NCBI GenBank assembly: GCA_021804965.1
Contig: JAJZGG010000007.1
Span: 1 to 64,000 of the forward strand
DNA from: Acidobacteriota bacterium
GTDB lineage: Bacteria; Acidobacteriota; Terriglobia; Terriglobales; Acidobacteriaceae
DNA: 64,000 nucleotides
Direction: 5' to 3'
Part shown: positions 21,868 through 32,317 of the stretch, piece after piece
Layout of the letters: every line of letters begins with the position of its first letter
Numbering within the stretch: the stretch's first letter is position 1
Notes under the pieces: model-generated
What the model was told of the DNA's origin: nothing
Seen by the model: the letters and a program-made list of their open reading frames with translations, nothing else
The model's database searches: none
Program-made: the position numbers and the translations under genes

Positions 21868-21906
21868 GACGGGACCTGCCGATGCGGCAGGTCCCGTCCT
21901 GTTTTT
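21868..21906 (+). terminator. Intrinsic terminator
   Basis: GACGGGACCTGCC-gatgc-GGCAGGTCCCGTC then CTGTTTTT. Confidence 0.9.
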
Positions 21907-21930
21907 GCGCGGGTGTGGCCTGAACCGGCC

Positions 21931-22701
21931 CTAGTTGGCGCGGGTGGGCACGGATGCCGCCGATGCGGTGACCGAGGGTGCGGTGACTGCGCGCATCGGC
22001 GCGCCGGTCAGCGGACGCTGCACGGCACCCATGGGACGAAGACCCATGGACGGCTGCGCGGCCGGTGGCTGGTGCATGGTGACGATGAGCGCCATGGCCG
22101 GGGATTTGCCGGCGCAGACGTAGGCGTGCGGAGTGCTGGCGTCAAAGTAGACGGCATCGCCGGATTCCAGGGTGGAAACCTGGTCGCCGTGGCGGATCTC
22201 CAGCTCGCCCTTGAGGATGTAGAGAAACTCGAAGCCGGCATGGACATGCGGACGCACGTCCTGGCCCTTCTTGAGCGGGATGAACTCGGCGAAATAGGGG
22301 TCCATGTGACGGTCGGGCACCATGTAGCCGAGGCTCTCGAAGAAGTAGGTCGGATCTTCCGTGCCGCTCTGGGGCAGGCGGACGCGCTCCTTCTGGCGAT
22401 GGATGCGGAACAGGGAGTGGGGTTCGGTTTCAAAGAAGTAGGACAGGTCCTTGGAGAAGACCATGGCGATGCGGGCCAGGTTGCGGAGCGTGGGAACGAC
22501 GCGGCCGGTCTCCAACTGCGACAGGAAGCTGGCGGAAAGCCCGGTGTGCTTGCCGAGTTCGACCAGACCCATGGATTTCTTGAGGCGCAGGCGTTTGATG
22601 CGTTCGCCGATGTGTTTCTCCGAGATGAAGTTTTCGGCGGTCTGGGAATCAATCTGCGCGGGAAGGATTTCTTCGGTCGGGCTGGCTTTGGCTTTCGTCA
22701 T
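21931..22701 (-). CDS. XRE-family regulator with C-terminal cupin domain
   Basis: IKRLRLKKSMGLVELGKHTGLSASFLSQLETGRVVPTLRNLARIA; RPHVHAGFEFLYILKGELEIRHGD. Confidence 0.85.
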   Translation of the reverse strand: MTKAKASPTEEILPAQIDSQTAENFISEKHIGERIKRLRLKKSMGLVELGKHTGLSASFLSQLETGRVVPTLRNLARIAMVFSKDLSYFFETEPHSLFRIHRQKERVRLPQSGTEDPTYFFESLGYMVPDRHMDPYFAEFIPLKKGQDVRPHVHAGFEFLYILKGELEIRHGDQVSTLESGDAVYFDASTPHAYVCAGKSPAMALIVTMHQPPAAQPSMGLRPMGAVQRPLTGAPMRAVTAPSVTASAASVPTRAN

Positions 22702-22860
22702 GGCAGTGTTCTCTCCGCAATATGGATGCAGGAGAAATGCAGTTTGTTGCTGAAATCAACAGATTTTTTTGCGAAATTGAATTCGTGTGTGAAAAACCTG
22801 CGAGAGTGAGGGAAGATCCCGACTGGATAGGAATGGAGATGCGGGAGTAGGCGGGGAGGG

Positions 22861-23850
22861 ATGGGGATGACGGAAACTGCAGAATCAAAAAGAAATATGC
22901 CGATGCGCAGCGTGCTGCTGAGCGGGGCTTCAGGGTGCATGGGGCGGCAGCTGGCGGCCGAGCTGGCGCGGCGGAAGGTTCCGGTGCTGCGACTGGTGCG
23001 GCGGGAGCCGAAGGCACCGGAGGAGCTGCGCTGGTGGCCGGGAGCGGATCGGGATGGGCTGGTTGCTGCAGGTGGACGGGGCGGCGGGTGGGTGGCCGAG
23101 CCGGAGCGGCTGGAGGGCGTGGGCGCGGCGGTGCATCTGTCGGGCGCCAGCATTGCCGGGCGGCGCTGGACGGCGGCCTGGAAGCGCGAGATGTGGAGCA
23201 GCCGGGTGGAGTCGACGCGGCGGCTGAGCGAGACCCTTGCGGGGCTGCGGCAGCGGCCACGGGTGCTGGTCTGCGCCTCGGCGATTGGCTTCTATGGCGA
23301 CCGGGGGGATGCGGTTCTGGATGAGGATGCTGCCGGCGGCACGGGATTCTTTCCGGCGCTGTGCGCGGCCTGGGAGGGTGCGACGCAGGCTGCGGTGGAG
23401 GCGGGAATCCGCGTGGTGCATCTGCGGCTGGGCGTGGTGCTGAGCCGGGCGGATGGGGCGCTGGCGAGGATGCTGCCGGTCTTTCGGGCCGGGTTGGGCG
23501 GACGGCTGGGCGATGGGCGGCAGTGGATGAGCTGGATTGGCGAGGAGGACGCGGTGCGGGCGTTTCTGTGGGCTATGGAGCAGGAAACGCTGCGCGGAGC
23601 GGTGAATGCGGTGGCTCCGGAGCCGGTGACGAATCGCGAGTTTACCGGGAAGCTGGCGCGGCAGGTGCGGCGCCCGGCCTGGCTGCCGGCACCGGGTTTT
23701 GCCCTGCGGCTTGCGCTGGGCGAGATGGCGGATGCGGCGCTGCTGGCCAGCACGCGCGTGCTGCCGCGACGGCTGGAGCAGTCGGGATTTGTGTTTCAGC
23801 AAGCACGACTGGAGGATGCGCTCCGGGCGATCCTTGGCGCTCAGGCCTGA
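22861..23850 (+). CDS. TIGR01777-type NAD(P)-binding epimerase-like protein
   Basis: VLLSGASGCMGRQL, HLSGASIAGRRWTAAWKREMWSSRVESTR, ASAIGFYGDRG. Confidence 0.85.
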   Translation: MGMTETAESKRNMPMRSVLLSGASGCMGRQLAAELARRKVPVLRLVRREPKAPEELRWWPGADRDGLVAAGGRGGGWVAEPERLEGVGAAVHLSGASIAGRRWTAAWKREMWSSRVESTRRLSETLAGLRQRPRVLVCASAIGFYGDRGDAVLDEDAAGGTGFFPALCAAWEGATQAAVEAGIRVVHLRLGVVLSRADGALARMLPVFRAGLGGRLGDGRQWMSWIGEEDAVRAFLWAMEQETLRGAVNAVAPEPVTNREFTGKLARQVRRPAWLPAPGFALRLALGEMADAALLASTRVLPRRLEQSGFVFQQARLEDALRAILGAQA

Positions 23851-23914
23851 GGCGCGCTGCGGGCCGTCGGGCTGCGTCGGCAGATGCCCGTCCGGTTGAG
23901 TAGACTGGAAGCGC

Positions 23915-25231
23915 ATGAGGACCAGAATGCCGAGGGTGGTCGGGCTGCGCGGGCAGTGGGCGCGATGGGCGGTGGGCGTTGCCTTGGGCGGCGCGGCGCT
24001 GCTGGTGGCAGGCTGCGGGATGCCGGGCGCTCCACAACCGCCGACGCTGCGGCTGGCCGAGCCGGTGACGACACTGACGGCTTCGCGGGCCGGGGACGTG
24101 GTCACGCTGCGCTGGACGAATCCGACGAAGACAACCGATGGGGTGACGATTGCAGGCTTTGCGTCGGCGATGGAGGCCGATCTCTGCCGGGTGGAGGCGG
24201 CGACGGTGACGGCGGACTGCCAGCCGGTGCTGCATCGCAGCGTGAAGCCGGGAAGCCAGACGGAGATGGCCGACGTGCTGCCGCCGGCGATGACGACCGG
24301 GCCGCTGCGCGCCCTGCGCTACGCGGTGGTGCTGCGGAATGCAAAGGGCAGAACGGCGGGGCTGTCCAATGTGGCGCTGACCGCAGCCGGCCAGGCACCC
24401 GGCATGGTGAGGGAGCTGACGGCGCAGGCAAGCGGCGAGGGCGTTGTGCTGCGCTGGCTGGGGGATGGAAGCGCGACTCCGGTGCGGCTGGAGCGGCATC
24501 TGCTGAAGGCGGCAGACCGGGCGAAGCAGGCGAAGAACAAGCAAGACGGCGCGCTGGGAGGCGATTCCGCCCGGCCGGAGGACAAGACGCTGGTGGACCA
24601 GTCGCTGATGGTGGATGCGCCGGCCAGCAGCGGACGGGCCGGGGCAGTGGACCGCCAGGCGGAGTTGGATGCGGTCTATCGCTACACGGCGCAGCGGGTG
24701 CTGCTGCTTGCGCCGGATGCGCTGGGCGGTGCCGGGCAGGCAGCGCAGACGAGCCGGACGCATGGCAGCGCACGGCGGGGATCTCTGCGGCATGCAACGC
24801 ATGGGCTGGCATCGGGTTCGGTGTCTGGCTCAGCGACGGGTATGACCGGAAGCGATGGGGGCGCGATTGCGGTGGCCAGTGCGCCCAGTGCGCCGGTGGT
24901 GGTGGATACGCGGGATGTCTTTCCGCCGGCGGTGCCGAGGGGACTGGTGGCCACCTACAGCGAGACCACGCATAGCGTGGATCTGTCGTGGGCACCGGAT
25001 ATGGAGCCGGATCTGGCGGGGTATGTGGTGGAACGCAGCCGGATGCCGGAGGGCGCGAGCCAGGGCGAGGCTGCGCATTGGACGCGGCTGGCCGAGGGTG
25101 TGGCGGTGCCGGGATACTCGGATGCACAGGTGCAGCCGGGCAGGGAATATCGCTACGCTGTGCGTGCCGTGGATCGGCATGGGAATACGAGTGCGGCCTC
25201 GCCGAGCGTGAGTGTGCGGACGGAGCCGTAG
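23915..25231 (+). CDS. Fibronectin type III-domain lipoprotein
   Basis: Lipobox-like [11 protein letters not shown]3-like VTLRWTNPT and [21 protein letters not shown]...[18 protein letters not shown]. Confidence 0.7.
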   Translation: MRTRMPRVVGLRGQWARWAVGVALGGAALLVAGCGMPGAPQPPTLRLAEPVTTLTASRAGDVVTLRWTNPTKTTDGVTIAGFASAMEADLCRVEAATVTADCQPVLHRSVKPGSQTEMADVLPPAMTTGPLRALRYAVVLRNAKGRTAGLSNVALTAAGQAPGMVRELTAQASGEGVVLRWLGDGSATPVRLERHLLKAADRAKQAKNKQDGALGGDSARPEDKTLVDQSLMVDAPASSGRAGAVDRQAELDAVYRYTAQRVLLLAPDALGGAGQAAQTSRTHGSARRGSLRHATHGLASGSVSGSATGMTGSDGGAIAVASAPSAPVVVDTRDVFPPAVPRGLVATYSETTHSVDLSWAPDMEPDLAGYVVERSRMPEGASQGEAAHWTRLAEGVAVPGYSDAQVQPGREYRYAVRAVDRHGNTSAASPSVSVRTEP

Positions 25232-25299
25232 GCGGATTGGGTCGGTCGGGATTCGACGGAGTCAGGATTGGTAAGTCAGGACAGGTGAAGGAGGGTGCG

Positions 25300-26097
25300 A
25301 TGCAGTATTGCCGGATGGAGTGGGCGGGAAGTGCGGCTTGGGGACTGGTGGAGGAGCGCGATGGCGCGTTGTGGGTGACGGCGCTGCTGGCCTCGCCTTG
25401 GAGGCCCGACCCGGAGCAGGTGCTGGCCGAGCCGCTGCTGCTGGACAGCGCGAAGCTGCTGGCACCGGTCACGCCGTCGAAGATTGTCTGCGTGGGGCGG
25501 AACTATCGTGACCATGCCAAGGAGCTGGGCAATGAGGTGCCGAGCGAGCCGCTGCTGTTTCTGAAGCCGCCGTCCTCGCTGCTGGGCTGCGGGGGCGTGG
25601 TGGAGATGCCGCAGGTTTCGGCGCGTGTGGATTACGAGGGTGAGCTTGCGGTGGTGATTGGCCGGAGGATGCGCCGGTTGCAGCCGGGCGAGGATCTGCA
25701 GCCGTATCTGCATGGCGTGACGGTGGCCAACGACGTGACGGCACGCGACCTGCAGAAGAAGGATGGGCAGTGGACGCGGGCCAAGGGGTTTGACGGATTC
25801 TGCCCGGTGGGTCCGGTGGTGCAGACGGCAGTGGGCGAGGCGGAGATTGCCGCGGGTCTGGTGGTGGAGACGCGCGTGAATGGCGAGCTGCGCCAGCATG
25901 GAACGACGGCGGATTTTCTGTTTTCCCTGCGCGAGCTGCTGACCTATATTTCGGCGGCGATTACGCTGGAGCCGGGCGACCTGCTGCTGACGGGGACTCC
26001 GGCCGGAGTGGGCCCGGTGCAGGCGGGAGACTGCGTGACGGTGAGCGTGGCCGGGGTGGGGACGCTGCGGAATTGCTTTGCGGCGGAAAAGCCCTGA
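25300..26097 (+). CDS. Fumarylacetoacetate hydrolase family protein
   Basis: [66 protein letters not shown]. Confidence 0.9.
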   Translation: MQYCRMEWAGSAAWGLVEERDGALWVTALLASPWRPDPEQVLAEPLLLDSAKLLAPVTPSKIVCVGRNYRDHAKELGNEVPSEPLLFLKPPSSLLGCGGVVEMPQVSARVDYEGELAVVIGRRMRRLQPGEDLQPYLHGVTVANDVTARDLQKKDGQWTRAKGFDGFCPVGPVVQTAVGEAEIAAGLVVETRVNGELRQHGTTADFLFSLRELLTYISAAITLEPGDLLLTGTPAGVGPVQAGDCVTVSVAGVGTLRNCFAAEKP

Positions 26098-26222
26098 GCC
26101 GGGCGGGGATGGCCCAAATTGGGATCGGAAGCAGACGCGATTTCATCGTTTGGCATCCAAACGGGAGTAGACTTTGAGGCAGCGGTCTGCAGGAAGCAAA
26201 AATTCCCCCTGAGGAGGAGAAT

Positions 26223-27218
26223 GTGGCGAAGAATCTGCTGGAACAGTTGCGGGCGATGACGGTGGTGGTGGCCGATACAGGCGACATTGAGGCGATGGAG
26301 AAGTTTCGCCCCCAGGATGCGACGACGAATCCGTCGCTGATCACGGCCGCGGCACAGCTGCCGCAGTATCAGTCGATCGTGGACGGGGTGCTGCTGGAGG
26401 CGCGCAAGGAGCTGGGAGCTGCAGCCGATGAGGCGAAGGTGGCCAATCTGGCATTCCGGCGGCTGGCGATTGCCTTTGGCAAGAAGATTCTGGCGATTGT
26501 GCCGGGCCGGGTGTCGACGGAGGTGGATGCGCGGCTGTCGTTTGACACGGAGGCAACGATTGCCCAGGCGCGCGAGATCATTGCGCAGTACGATGCGGCC
26601 GGGATTGGGCGCGAGCGCGTGCTGGTGAAGATTGCCTCGACCTGGGAGGGCATCTGCGCGGCCGAGGTGCTGGAAAAGGAAGGGATCCACTGCAACCTGA
26701 CACTGCTGTTTGGTCTGCATCAGGCGATTGCCTGCGCCGAGGCGCGGGTGACGCTGATTTCCCCGTTTGTGGGCCGGATTCTGGACTGGTACAAGAAGGA
26801 TACGGGCAGGGAGTATGCCGGAGCCGAAGACCCCGGCGTGCACTCGGTGACCACGGTCTACAACTACTACAAGAAGTTCGGCTACAAGACCCAGGTGATG
26901 GGGGCAAGCTTCCGGAATATCGGCGAGATTCGCGAGCTGGCCGGCTGCGACCTGCTGACGATCTCTCCGCAGCTGCTGGCCGAGCTGGAGGCGACAGAGG
27001 CCGAGCTGCCACGGAAGCTGGATCCGGAAGCAGCCAAGGGACTGACGATCGAGAAGATTGCGATGGATCGGGCAACGTTTGATCGCATGCACGCCGAGGA
27101 TCGCATGGCAACCGACAAGCTGAAGGAAGGCATTGAGGGCTTCAGCGCGGCGCTGGAAAAGCTGGAGGCCCTGCTGAGCCGACGCCTGACGGAGCTGGAG
27201 GCAGTGGGAGCCCGCTAG
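26223..27218 (+). CDS. tal: Transaldolase
   Basis: [61 protein letters not shown] start. Confidence 0.92.
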   Translation: MAKNLLEQLRAMTVVVADTGDIEAMEKFRPQDATTNPSLITAAAQLPQYQSIVDGVLLEARKELGAAADEAKVANLAFRRLAIAFGKKILAIVPGRVSTEVDARLSFDTEATIAQAREIIAQYDAAGIGRERVLVKIASTWEGICAAEVLEKEGIHCNLTLLFGLHQAIACAEARVTLISPFVGRILDWYKKDTGREYAGAEDPGVHSVTTVYNYYKKFGYKTQVMGASFRNIGEIRELAGCDLLTISPQLLAELEATEAELPRKLDPEAAKGLTIEKIAMDRATFDRMHAEDRMATDKLKEGIEGFSAALEKLEALLSRRLTELEAVGAR

Positions 27219-27280
27219 CGCTGCTGCCAATGCAGGAGGCCAGTGGCAGGAGAAAGTCTCCGGGCTACTGGGGAAAAACA

Positions 27281-27321
27281 AAAACGGCAGGCCGCTCCGC
27301 GTGGGCGGCTTTGCTGTTTTT
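27281..27321 (+). terminator. Intrinsic terminator after tal
   Basis: AAAACGGCAGGCCGC...GGCGGCTTTGCTGTTTTT imperfect stem with T-tract. Confidence 0.6.
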
Positions 27322-27351
27322 GCATGAGTTGCTGGGGGTATTGCGGAATCG

Positions 27352-27428
27352 TGGTAGGCACGATTGGATTCGAACCAACGACCTCTACCGTGTCAAGGTA
27401 GCGCTCTAACCAACTGAGCTACGCGCCT
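27352..27428 (-). tRNA. tRNA-Val (GAC)
   Basis: Minus strand AGGCGCGTAGCTCAGTTGGTTAGAGCGCTACCTTGACACGGTAGAGGTCGTTGGTTCGAATCCAATCGTGCCTACCA; cloverleaf, anticodon GAC, encoded CCA. Confidence 0.95.
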
Positions 27429-27569
27429 GTTGAAACCAGTGTATCGCATTTGGCGCGGGCTGGCACGTGGGGCCGGTTGCGGGCCGGGTGCGGGTGTGTC
27501 GGGCCGTGGTCAGGATTCGGGGTGTTCGTCACAGGGAAAACAGGTTGCAATCGTGTAACATGCTGGGGT

Positions 27570-28244
27570 ATGGGAATGGGCAGTGAAGCGTCGGGGATGA
27601 GCGTGGCCGGCATGCCGACGGAGCGTCGTCTGAACCCCCTGCGCACGGCTCCCAACCTGCTGACGATGCTGCGTGTGGTGCTGACGCCACTGCTGGTGAT
27701 GGCCCTGCTGGAGCGGGAGTTTCAGGCGGCGTTTTTGCTGTTTGTGGTGGCCGCGCTGACCGATGCGATGGACGGAACGCTGGCGCGATGGCTGCAGCAG
27801 CGGACGCGGCTGGGCCAGTATCTGGACCCGATTGCCGACAAGATCCTGCTGAGTTCCCTGTTCCTGGTGCTGACGGCGATGGGCGTGCTGAAGCCGGAGA
27901 TTGCCGCGGTGGTCTTCGGGCGGGATATCGGCATGCTGTGCGTGGCAGGCATTCTTTACTGGAGCACGGACCTGCGGGATTTTCATCCCACGATGCTGGG
28001 CAAGGCCAACAGCCTGAGCCAGGTGCTGGCGCTGGGCATGGTGCTGCTGTGCCGCATGACAGGTTCGCCGGCACACGGGAGCTGGATCGGCGTGGGTGCC
28101 CGCTATGCGCTGAGCGCAACGATGCTGCTGACGGTAATCTCCGGCTTCCACTACGCGCTGGTGGTCTCACGACGGATTGGCGCGGTGACCGGAGCCAACC
28201 CGGAGGGACCGATCCCGCGCGAAGGGCAGCGGCGCGCGGCCTGA
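27570..28244 (+). CDS. pgsA: CDP-alcohol phosphatidyltransferase (PgsA-like)
   Basis: CDP-alcohol phosphotransferase motif DAMDGTLARWLQQRTRLGQYLDPIADK. Confidence 0.8.
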   Translation: MGMGSEASGMSVAGMPTERRLNPLRTAPNLLTMLRVVLTPLLVMALLEREFQAAFLLFVVAALTDAMDGTLARWLQQRTRLGQYLDPIADKILLSSLFLVLTAMGVLKPEIAAVVFGRDIGMLCVAGILYWSTDLRDFHPTMLGKANSLSQVLALGMVLLCRMTGSPAHGSWIGVGARYALSATMLLTVISGFHYALVVSRRIGAVTGANPEGPIPREGQRRAA

Positions 28245-28263
28245 GCCGGAGTGTTGTACGGCT

Positions 28264-28437
28264 CTAGCTGGCTTCGTCGGAGGCGTCTTCGCTGGTGGAT
28301 TCGCTGTCTTCTTCCGCAGCGATGTCCCTCAACTCGGCGGCATCGAAGACCTCACCGCAATTCACACATTCGACAAACTCGGCGTCTTCCTCGCGGGAGA
28401 CGAAACGGACTTGCTGATGCCTGCAGGGAGCGCTCAT
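28264..28437 (-). CDS. Small protein with CxxC motif and acidic tail
   Basis: 57 aa MSAPCRHQQVRFVSREEDAEFVECVNCGEVFDAAELRDIAAEEDSESTSEDASDEAS. Confidence 0.5.
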   Translation of the reverse strand: MSAPCRHQQVRFVSREEDAEFVECVNCGEVFDAAELRDIAAEEDSESTSEDASDEAS

Positions 28438-28612
28438 AAGGGTCTTCAGCACCGGAACAAAAGGGTGTCGTTGCGCACGATTGTAAAGCCCACAAGGGAC
28501 AAGGGGAAGCGGCTTCTGCGAAAAAAAGAAAAATAGTTTTCCGGGGGATTTGCGATGCAGAAAGTTGATTCCGGATGGGAGTCCGGTGCATCTCTTGAAG
28601 TGCGACAAATTT

Positions 28613-28634
28613 AGTCCTATACTGAATCAGGACT
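28613..28634. promoter_or_regulatory. Candidate Rrf2/IscR operator
   Basis: Inverted repeat AGTCCtatactgaatcaGGACT about 85 bp upstream of the iscR start. Confidence 0.5.
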
Positions 28635-28718
28635 GAACTGGTCCGGTTTCTGCCCGGGGAATCGTCGGGATGTTGGCGGTGAATGGGCGGGAGCCGGATT
28701 GGGGAGCAGGGTGACGGC

Positions 28719-29183
28719 GTGCTGCGATTGACGAAAAAGGCGGATTACGGGTTGATGGCGCTGAAGTATCTGGCCGAGCACCCGGACTCGGTTTCCGTCA
28801 GCGCCAAGGATATTGCCGACACGTATGGGATTCCGCCGCAGCTGCTGGCCAAGGTGCTGCAGCGGCTGACGAAGGTGGGCCTGTTGCGCTCGCATGCGGG
28901 AATGAATGGCGGCTATGCGCTCTCGCGGCAGGCGCAGCAGATTTCCGCCTTTGAGGTGATTCACGCGATCGATGGACCGCTGTTCATCACCTCCTGCACG
29001 AAGGGGAGCAAGTCCTGCGACCTGGAGCCGAATTGCACGATCAAGGAGCCGCTGGCGCGGGTGAATGAGAGCATTGCCGGGGTGCTGAAGAGCATCAGCG
29101 TGTATGACCTTGTGGATGCCGATACGGCCGCAGCACGCGGTCAGGATGGTTTGGTGACGCTGCTGCACTCCCAGGCAGTGTGA
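28719..29183 (+). CDS. iscR: Rrf2-family Fe-S regulator (IscR-like)
   Basis: [23 protein letters not shown]; Cys cluster [14 protein letters not shown]; first gene of isc operon. Confidence 0.85.
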   Translation: MLRLTKKADYGLMALKYLAEHPDSVSVSAKDIADTYGIPPQLLAKVLQRLTKVGLLRSHAGMNGGYALSRQAQQISAFEVIHAIDGPLFITSCTKGSKSCDLEPNCTIKEPLARVNESIAGVLKSISVYDLVDADTAAARGQDGLVTLLHSQAV

Positions 29184-29260
29184 GGCGGCGCGGACGAAGC
29201 GACAAGTTTGCGCGGAGCCGGGATGCAAGGAGCTTCGCGACAAGGATGGAGAGAACAGCG

Positions 29261-30529
29261 ATGAGTGATGGGACGATGAGCAACGGGACAATCAATCCAG
29301 TGGTGCCGGAGGGCGTGACCCTGCCGATCTACATGGACAACCATGCGACGAGTCCGATGGACCCGCGCGTGCTGGAGGCGATGCTGCCGTATTTCGGCGC
29401 GAAGTTTGGCAATGCGGCCAGCCGCAACCACTCGTTTGGCTGGGAGGCCGAGCAGGCCGTGGAGCAGGCGCGCGAGCAGATTGCGCGGCTGATTGGGGCG
29501 ACGGCCAAGGAGATCATCTTCACCTCCGGCGCGACGGAGAGCAACAATCTGGCGATCAAGGGGATTGCCGAGATGTATCGCGAGCGCGGCAATCACATCA
29601 TCACCCAGGTGACCGAGCACAAGGCGGTGCTGGACACCTGCAAGCGGCTGGAGAAGTACGGCTATCGGGTGACCTATCTGCCGGTGAAGGCCGATGGCCT
29701 GATCGATCTGGACGACCTGCGCCGGGCGATCGACGACAAGACGATTCTGGTGACGATCATGAGCGCCAACAACGAGATTGGCGTGCTGCAGCCGGTGGCC
29801 GAGATTGGCAGGATCTGCCATGAGAAGGGCGTGATCTTCCATACCGACGCCGTGCAGGCTGTGGGCAAGGTGCCGGTGGATGTGCAGGCGATGAACATCG
29901 ACGTGCTGTCCTTGACGGCGCACAAGATTTATGGCCCGAAGGGCGTGGGCGCGCTGTATGTGCGGCGCCGGAATCCGCGGGTGCAGATTGCTGCGCAGAT
30001 TGACGGCGGCGGCCACGAGCGCGGCATGCGCTCCGGCACGCTGAACGTGCCGGGAATTGTGGGCCTGGGCAAGGCCTGCGAGATTGCGATGCAGGAGATG
30101 GCGACCGAGGCCGAGCGTCTGCGGGCGATGCGCGATCATCTGCGGGCACGGATGGAGGCCGAGCTGGACTACGTAGAGGTGAATGGATCGTGGGAGCACC
30201 GGCTGCCGGGCAACCTGAACATGAGCTTCATCTACGTGGAAGGCGAGAGCCTGCTGATGGGCATCAACGATGTGGCGGTTTCCAGTGGTTCGGCCTGTAC
30301 GTCGGCGACGCTGGAACCCTCCTATGTGCTGAAGGCCCTGGGTCTGGGTGATGATGTGGCGCACAGCTCGATCCGCTTTGGGCTGGGCCGGTTCAACACG
30401 ATGGCCGAGTGCGATTATGTGGCCGACAAGGTGATTGGCATTGTGAAGAAGCTGCGTGAGCTTTCCCCGCTCTACGAGATGGTCAAGGAAGGCATTGACC
30501 TTTCGAAGATCGAGTGGGCTGCACACTGA
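29261..30529 (+). CDS. iscS: Cysteine desulfurase
   Basis: [63 protein letters not shown]. Confidence 0.95.
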   Translation: MSDGTMSNGTINPVVPEGVTLPIYMDNHATSPMDPRVLEAMLPYFGAKFGNAASRNHSFGWEAEQAVEQAREQIARLIGATAKEIIFTSGATESNNLAIKGIAEMYRERGNHIITQVTEHKAVLDTCKRLEKYGYRVTYLPVKADGLIDLDDLRRAIDDKTILVTIMSANNEIGVLQPVAEIGRICHEKGVIFHTDAVQAVGKVPVDVQAMNIDVLSLTAHKIYGPKGVGALYVRRRNPRVQIAAQIDGGGHERGMRSGTLNVPGIVGLGKACEIAMQEMATEAERLRAMRDHLRARMEAELDYVEVNGSWEHRLPGNLNMSFIYVEGESLLMGINDVAVSSGSACTSATLEPSYVLKALGLGDDVAHSSIRFGLGRFNTMAECDYVADKVIGIVKKLRELSPLYEMVKEGIDLSKIEWAAH

Positions 30530-30602
30530 GGACGACGGAATTCCGGCGCAGCACGGGCTGCGCCGACCAACAGGACAGAGACAACCGGAAGGAGCAGGAA
30601 TC

Positions 30603-31016
30603 ATGGCATACAGCGACAAGGTAGTAGACCACTACAACAATCCCCGCAACGTGGGCACGCTCGACAAAAGCACCAGCGAAGTGGGCACGGGCCTGGTGGG
30701 CGCACCGGAGTGCGGCGACGTGATGCGTCTGCAGATTCGCGTGAACCCGGAGACGCAGGTGATCGAAGAGGCAAAGTTCAAGACCTTCGGCTGCGGCTCG
30801 GCGATTGCCAGCTCCTCGCTGGCGACCGAGTGGGTGAAGGGCAAGACGGTGGCTGAGGCGCTGGAGATCAAGAACACCGACATCGTGAAGGAGCTGGCGC
30901 TGCCGCCGGTGAAGATTCACTGCTCGGTGCTGGCCGAGGATGCGATTCGCGCGGCGATCAGCGACTGGAAGAAGAAGAATGGCGTGGCCGAAACCGAGGC
31001 CGTGGCCGCGCAGTAA
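30603..31016 (+). CDS. iscU: Fe-S cluster assembly scaffold
   Basis: VVDHYNNPRNVGTLD, GAPECGDVM, FKTFGCGSAIASSS, LPPVKIHCSVLAEDAI. Confidence 0.95.
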   Translation: MAYSDKVVDHYNNPRNVGTLDKSTSEVGTGLVGAPECGDVMRLQIRVNPETQVIEEAKFKTFGCGSAIASSSLATEWVKGKTVAEALEIKNTDIVKELALPPVKIHCSVLAEDAIRAAISDWKKKNGVAETEAVAAQ

Positions 31017-31052
31017 GGTGGGCTGGCGCAGGCCGTACGGGGTGAAGACGCG

Positions 31053-31442
31053 ATGGAACAGATGGTACAGATCGGAGCTTCTGCCGCAGTGGCCGAAGTG
31101 CCGCAGGCGGGCAAGGGCATAGCCGTGACGCCGCGGGCCGTGGAACGGATTCGCTCGGCCATGGCCAAGGAAGGCATTTCGCCGACCGAGGGCGGACTGC
31201 GGCTGGGCGTGTTGGGCGGAGGATGTTCGGGGCTTTCCTACAGCATCCGCTTCGATACGCAGCCACGGGAGCGGGATCGGATTTATGAGTTCGATGGCGT
31301 GCGCATCTTTGTGGACCCGAAGAGCTTTCTGTATCTGCATGGGATGACGCTCGATTATGAGCAGACGCTGATGCGCCAGGGCTTCAACTTCATCAACCCG
31401 AACTCGACACGATCCTGCGGTTGCGGCTCGTCGTTCTCCTGA
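31053..31442 (+). CDS. iscA: Iron-sulfur cluster assembly accessory protein (HesB/IscA)
   Basis: LRLGVLGGGCSGLSYSIRF...FNFINPNSTRSCGCGSSFS. Confidence 0.93.
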   Translation: MEQMVQIGASAAVAEVPQAGKGIAVTPRAVERIRSAMAKEGISPTEGGLRLGVLGGGCSGLSYSIRFDTQPRERDRIYEFDGVRIFVDPKSFLYLHGMTLDYEQTLMRQGFNFINPNSTRSCGCGSSFS

Positions 31443-31632
31443 GCAGCCACGCGCAGTCATCGCGCGGACAGCGCGCAGGTGAGGCGGGCCATGCGCTGCG
31501 CCGGAGCCCGGTCCGGATCCTGGTACGGGGCATCCGGTGCTGGGTGATGCACACGGCGACAGACTGGCCCGTCCATGGGATCGGTCCTCTGCGGACGGGC
31601 GTGGTCAACCGGATCCAAAACACGAGGAATGC

Positions 31633-32301
31633 ATGGCAGATTGCGCACAGTGTGGGGTTGCGTTGCAGGGTTCGCCGCTGATCTGTGGCGGCTGCGGAGC
31701 GGTGCAGCCGGTGGCGGCGACGGACTACTTTGCGGTCTTGGGGCTGGAGCGCAGGCTGGGGCTGGATGGGGCTGCGGTGGAGCGGGAGTTTCATCGGCTG
31801 AGCCGCAGGCTGCATCCGGATCGCTTTGCGCGCGCCTCCGAAGCGGAAAAGCAGAATTCCCTGGCAGCGACGGCGTTGCTGAACGATGCCTGGCGGACGC
31901 TGCGTGATCCGGTGGAGCGGGTGGAATATCTGCTGAAGCTGGAAGGCTACGCGGTGGGTGAGGAGCATGCCGGCAAGGGGAAATCGGCCGAGCGACAGCC
32001 ACCACCGGATCTGCTGGAAGAGGTGTTTGAACTGAACATGCAGCTGGAGGAGTTGCGCATGAGCCAGCGCATGGGCGAGACGGCGGACGCGGAGGTGGTT
32101 GCCGACCTGGCGGCTGCCGAGAAGCGGTTTGCGGCGATGCTGAACGATGTGGATGCGGCGCTCGTGGCCGAAGGCGCACGGTGGGATGGCGGACAGGGCC
32201 GGGCCGAGGCGGCTGCGCGGATGATCGAGCTGCTGGACAGACGGCGCTATGTGCGGAACCTGGTGCGCGATGTGCGCCAGTCGTTGACGGTTACAGCCTA
32301 G
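31633..32301 (+). CDS. hscB: Fe-S co-chaperone HscB with N-terminal zinc-ribbon-like CxxC pair
   Basis: [19 protein letters not shown] then J-domain ([14 protein letters not shown]...LHPDRFA) and HscB C-terminal domain. Confidence 0.88.
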   Translation: MADCAQCGVALQGSPLICGGCGAVQPVAATDYFAVLGLERRLGLDGAAVEREFHRLSRRLHPDRFARASEAEKQNSLAATALLNDAWRTLRDPVERVEYLLKLEGYAVGEEHAGKGKSAERQPPPDLLEEVFELNMQLEELRMSQRMGETADAEVVADLAAAEKRFAAMLNDVDAALVAEGARWDGGQGRAEAAARMIELLDRRRYVRNLVRDVRQSLTVTA

Positions 32302-32317
32302 GGTTTGCAGGAGAGTC

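Noticed and set aside
29141-30619. 492-aa minus-strand ORF opposite iscS
   Set aside because: Antisense of a conserved enzyme; no coding motif.
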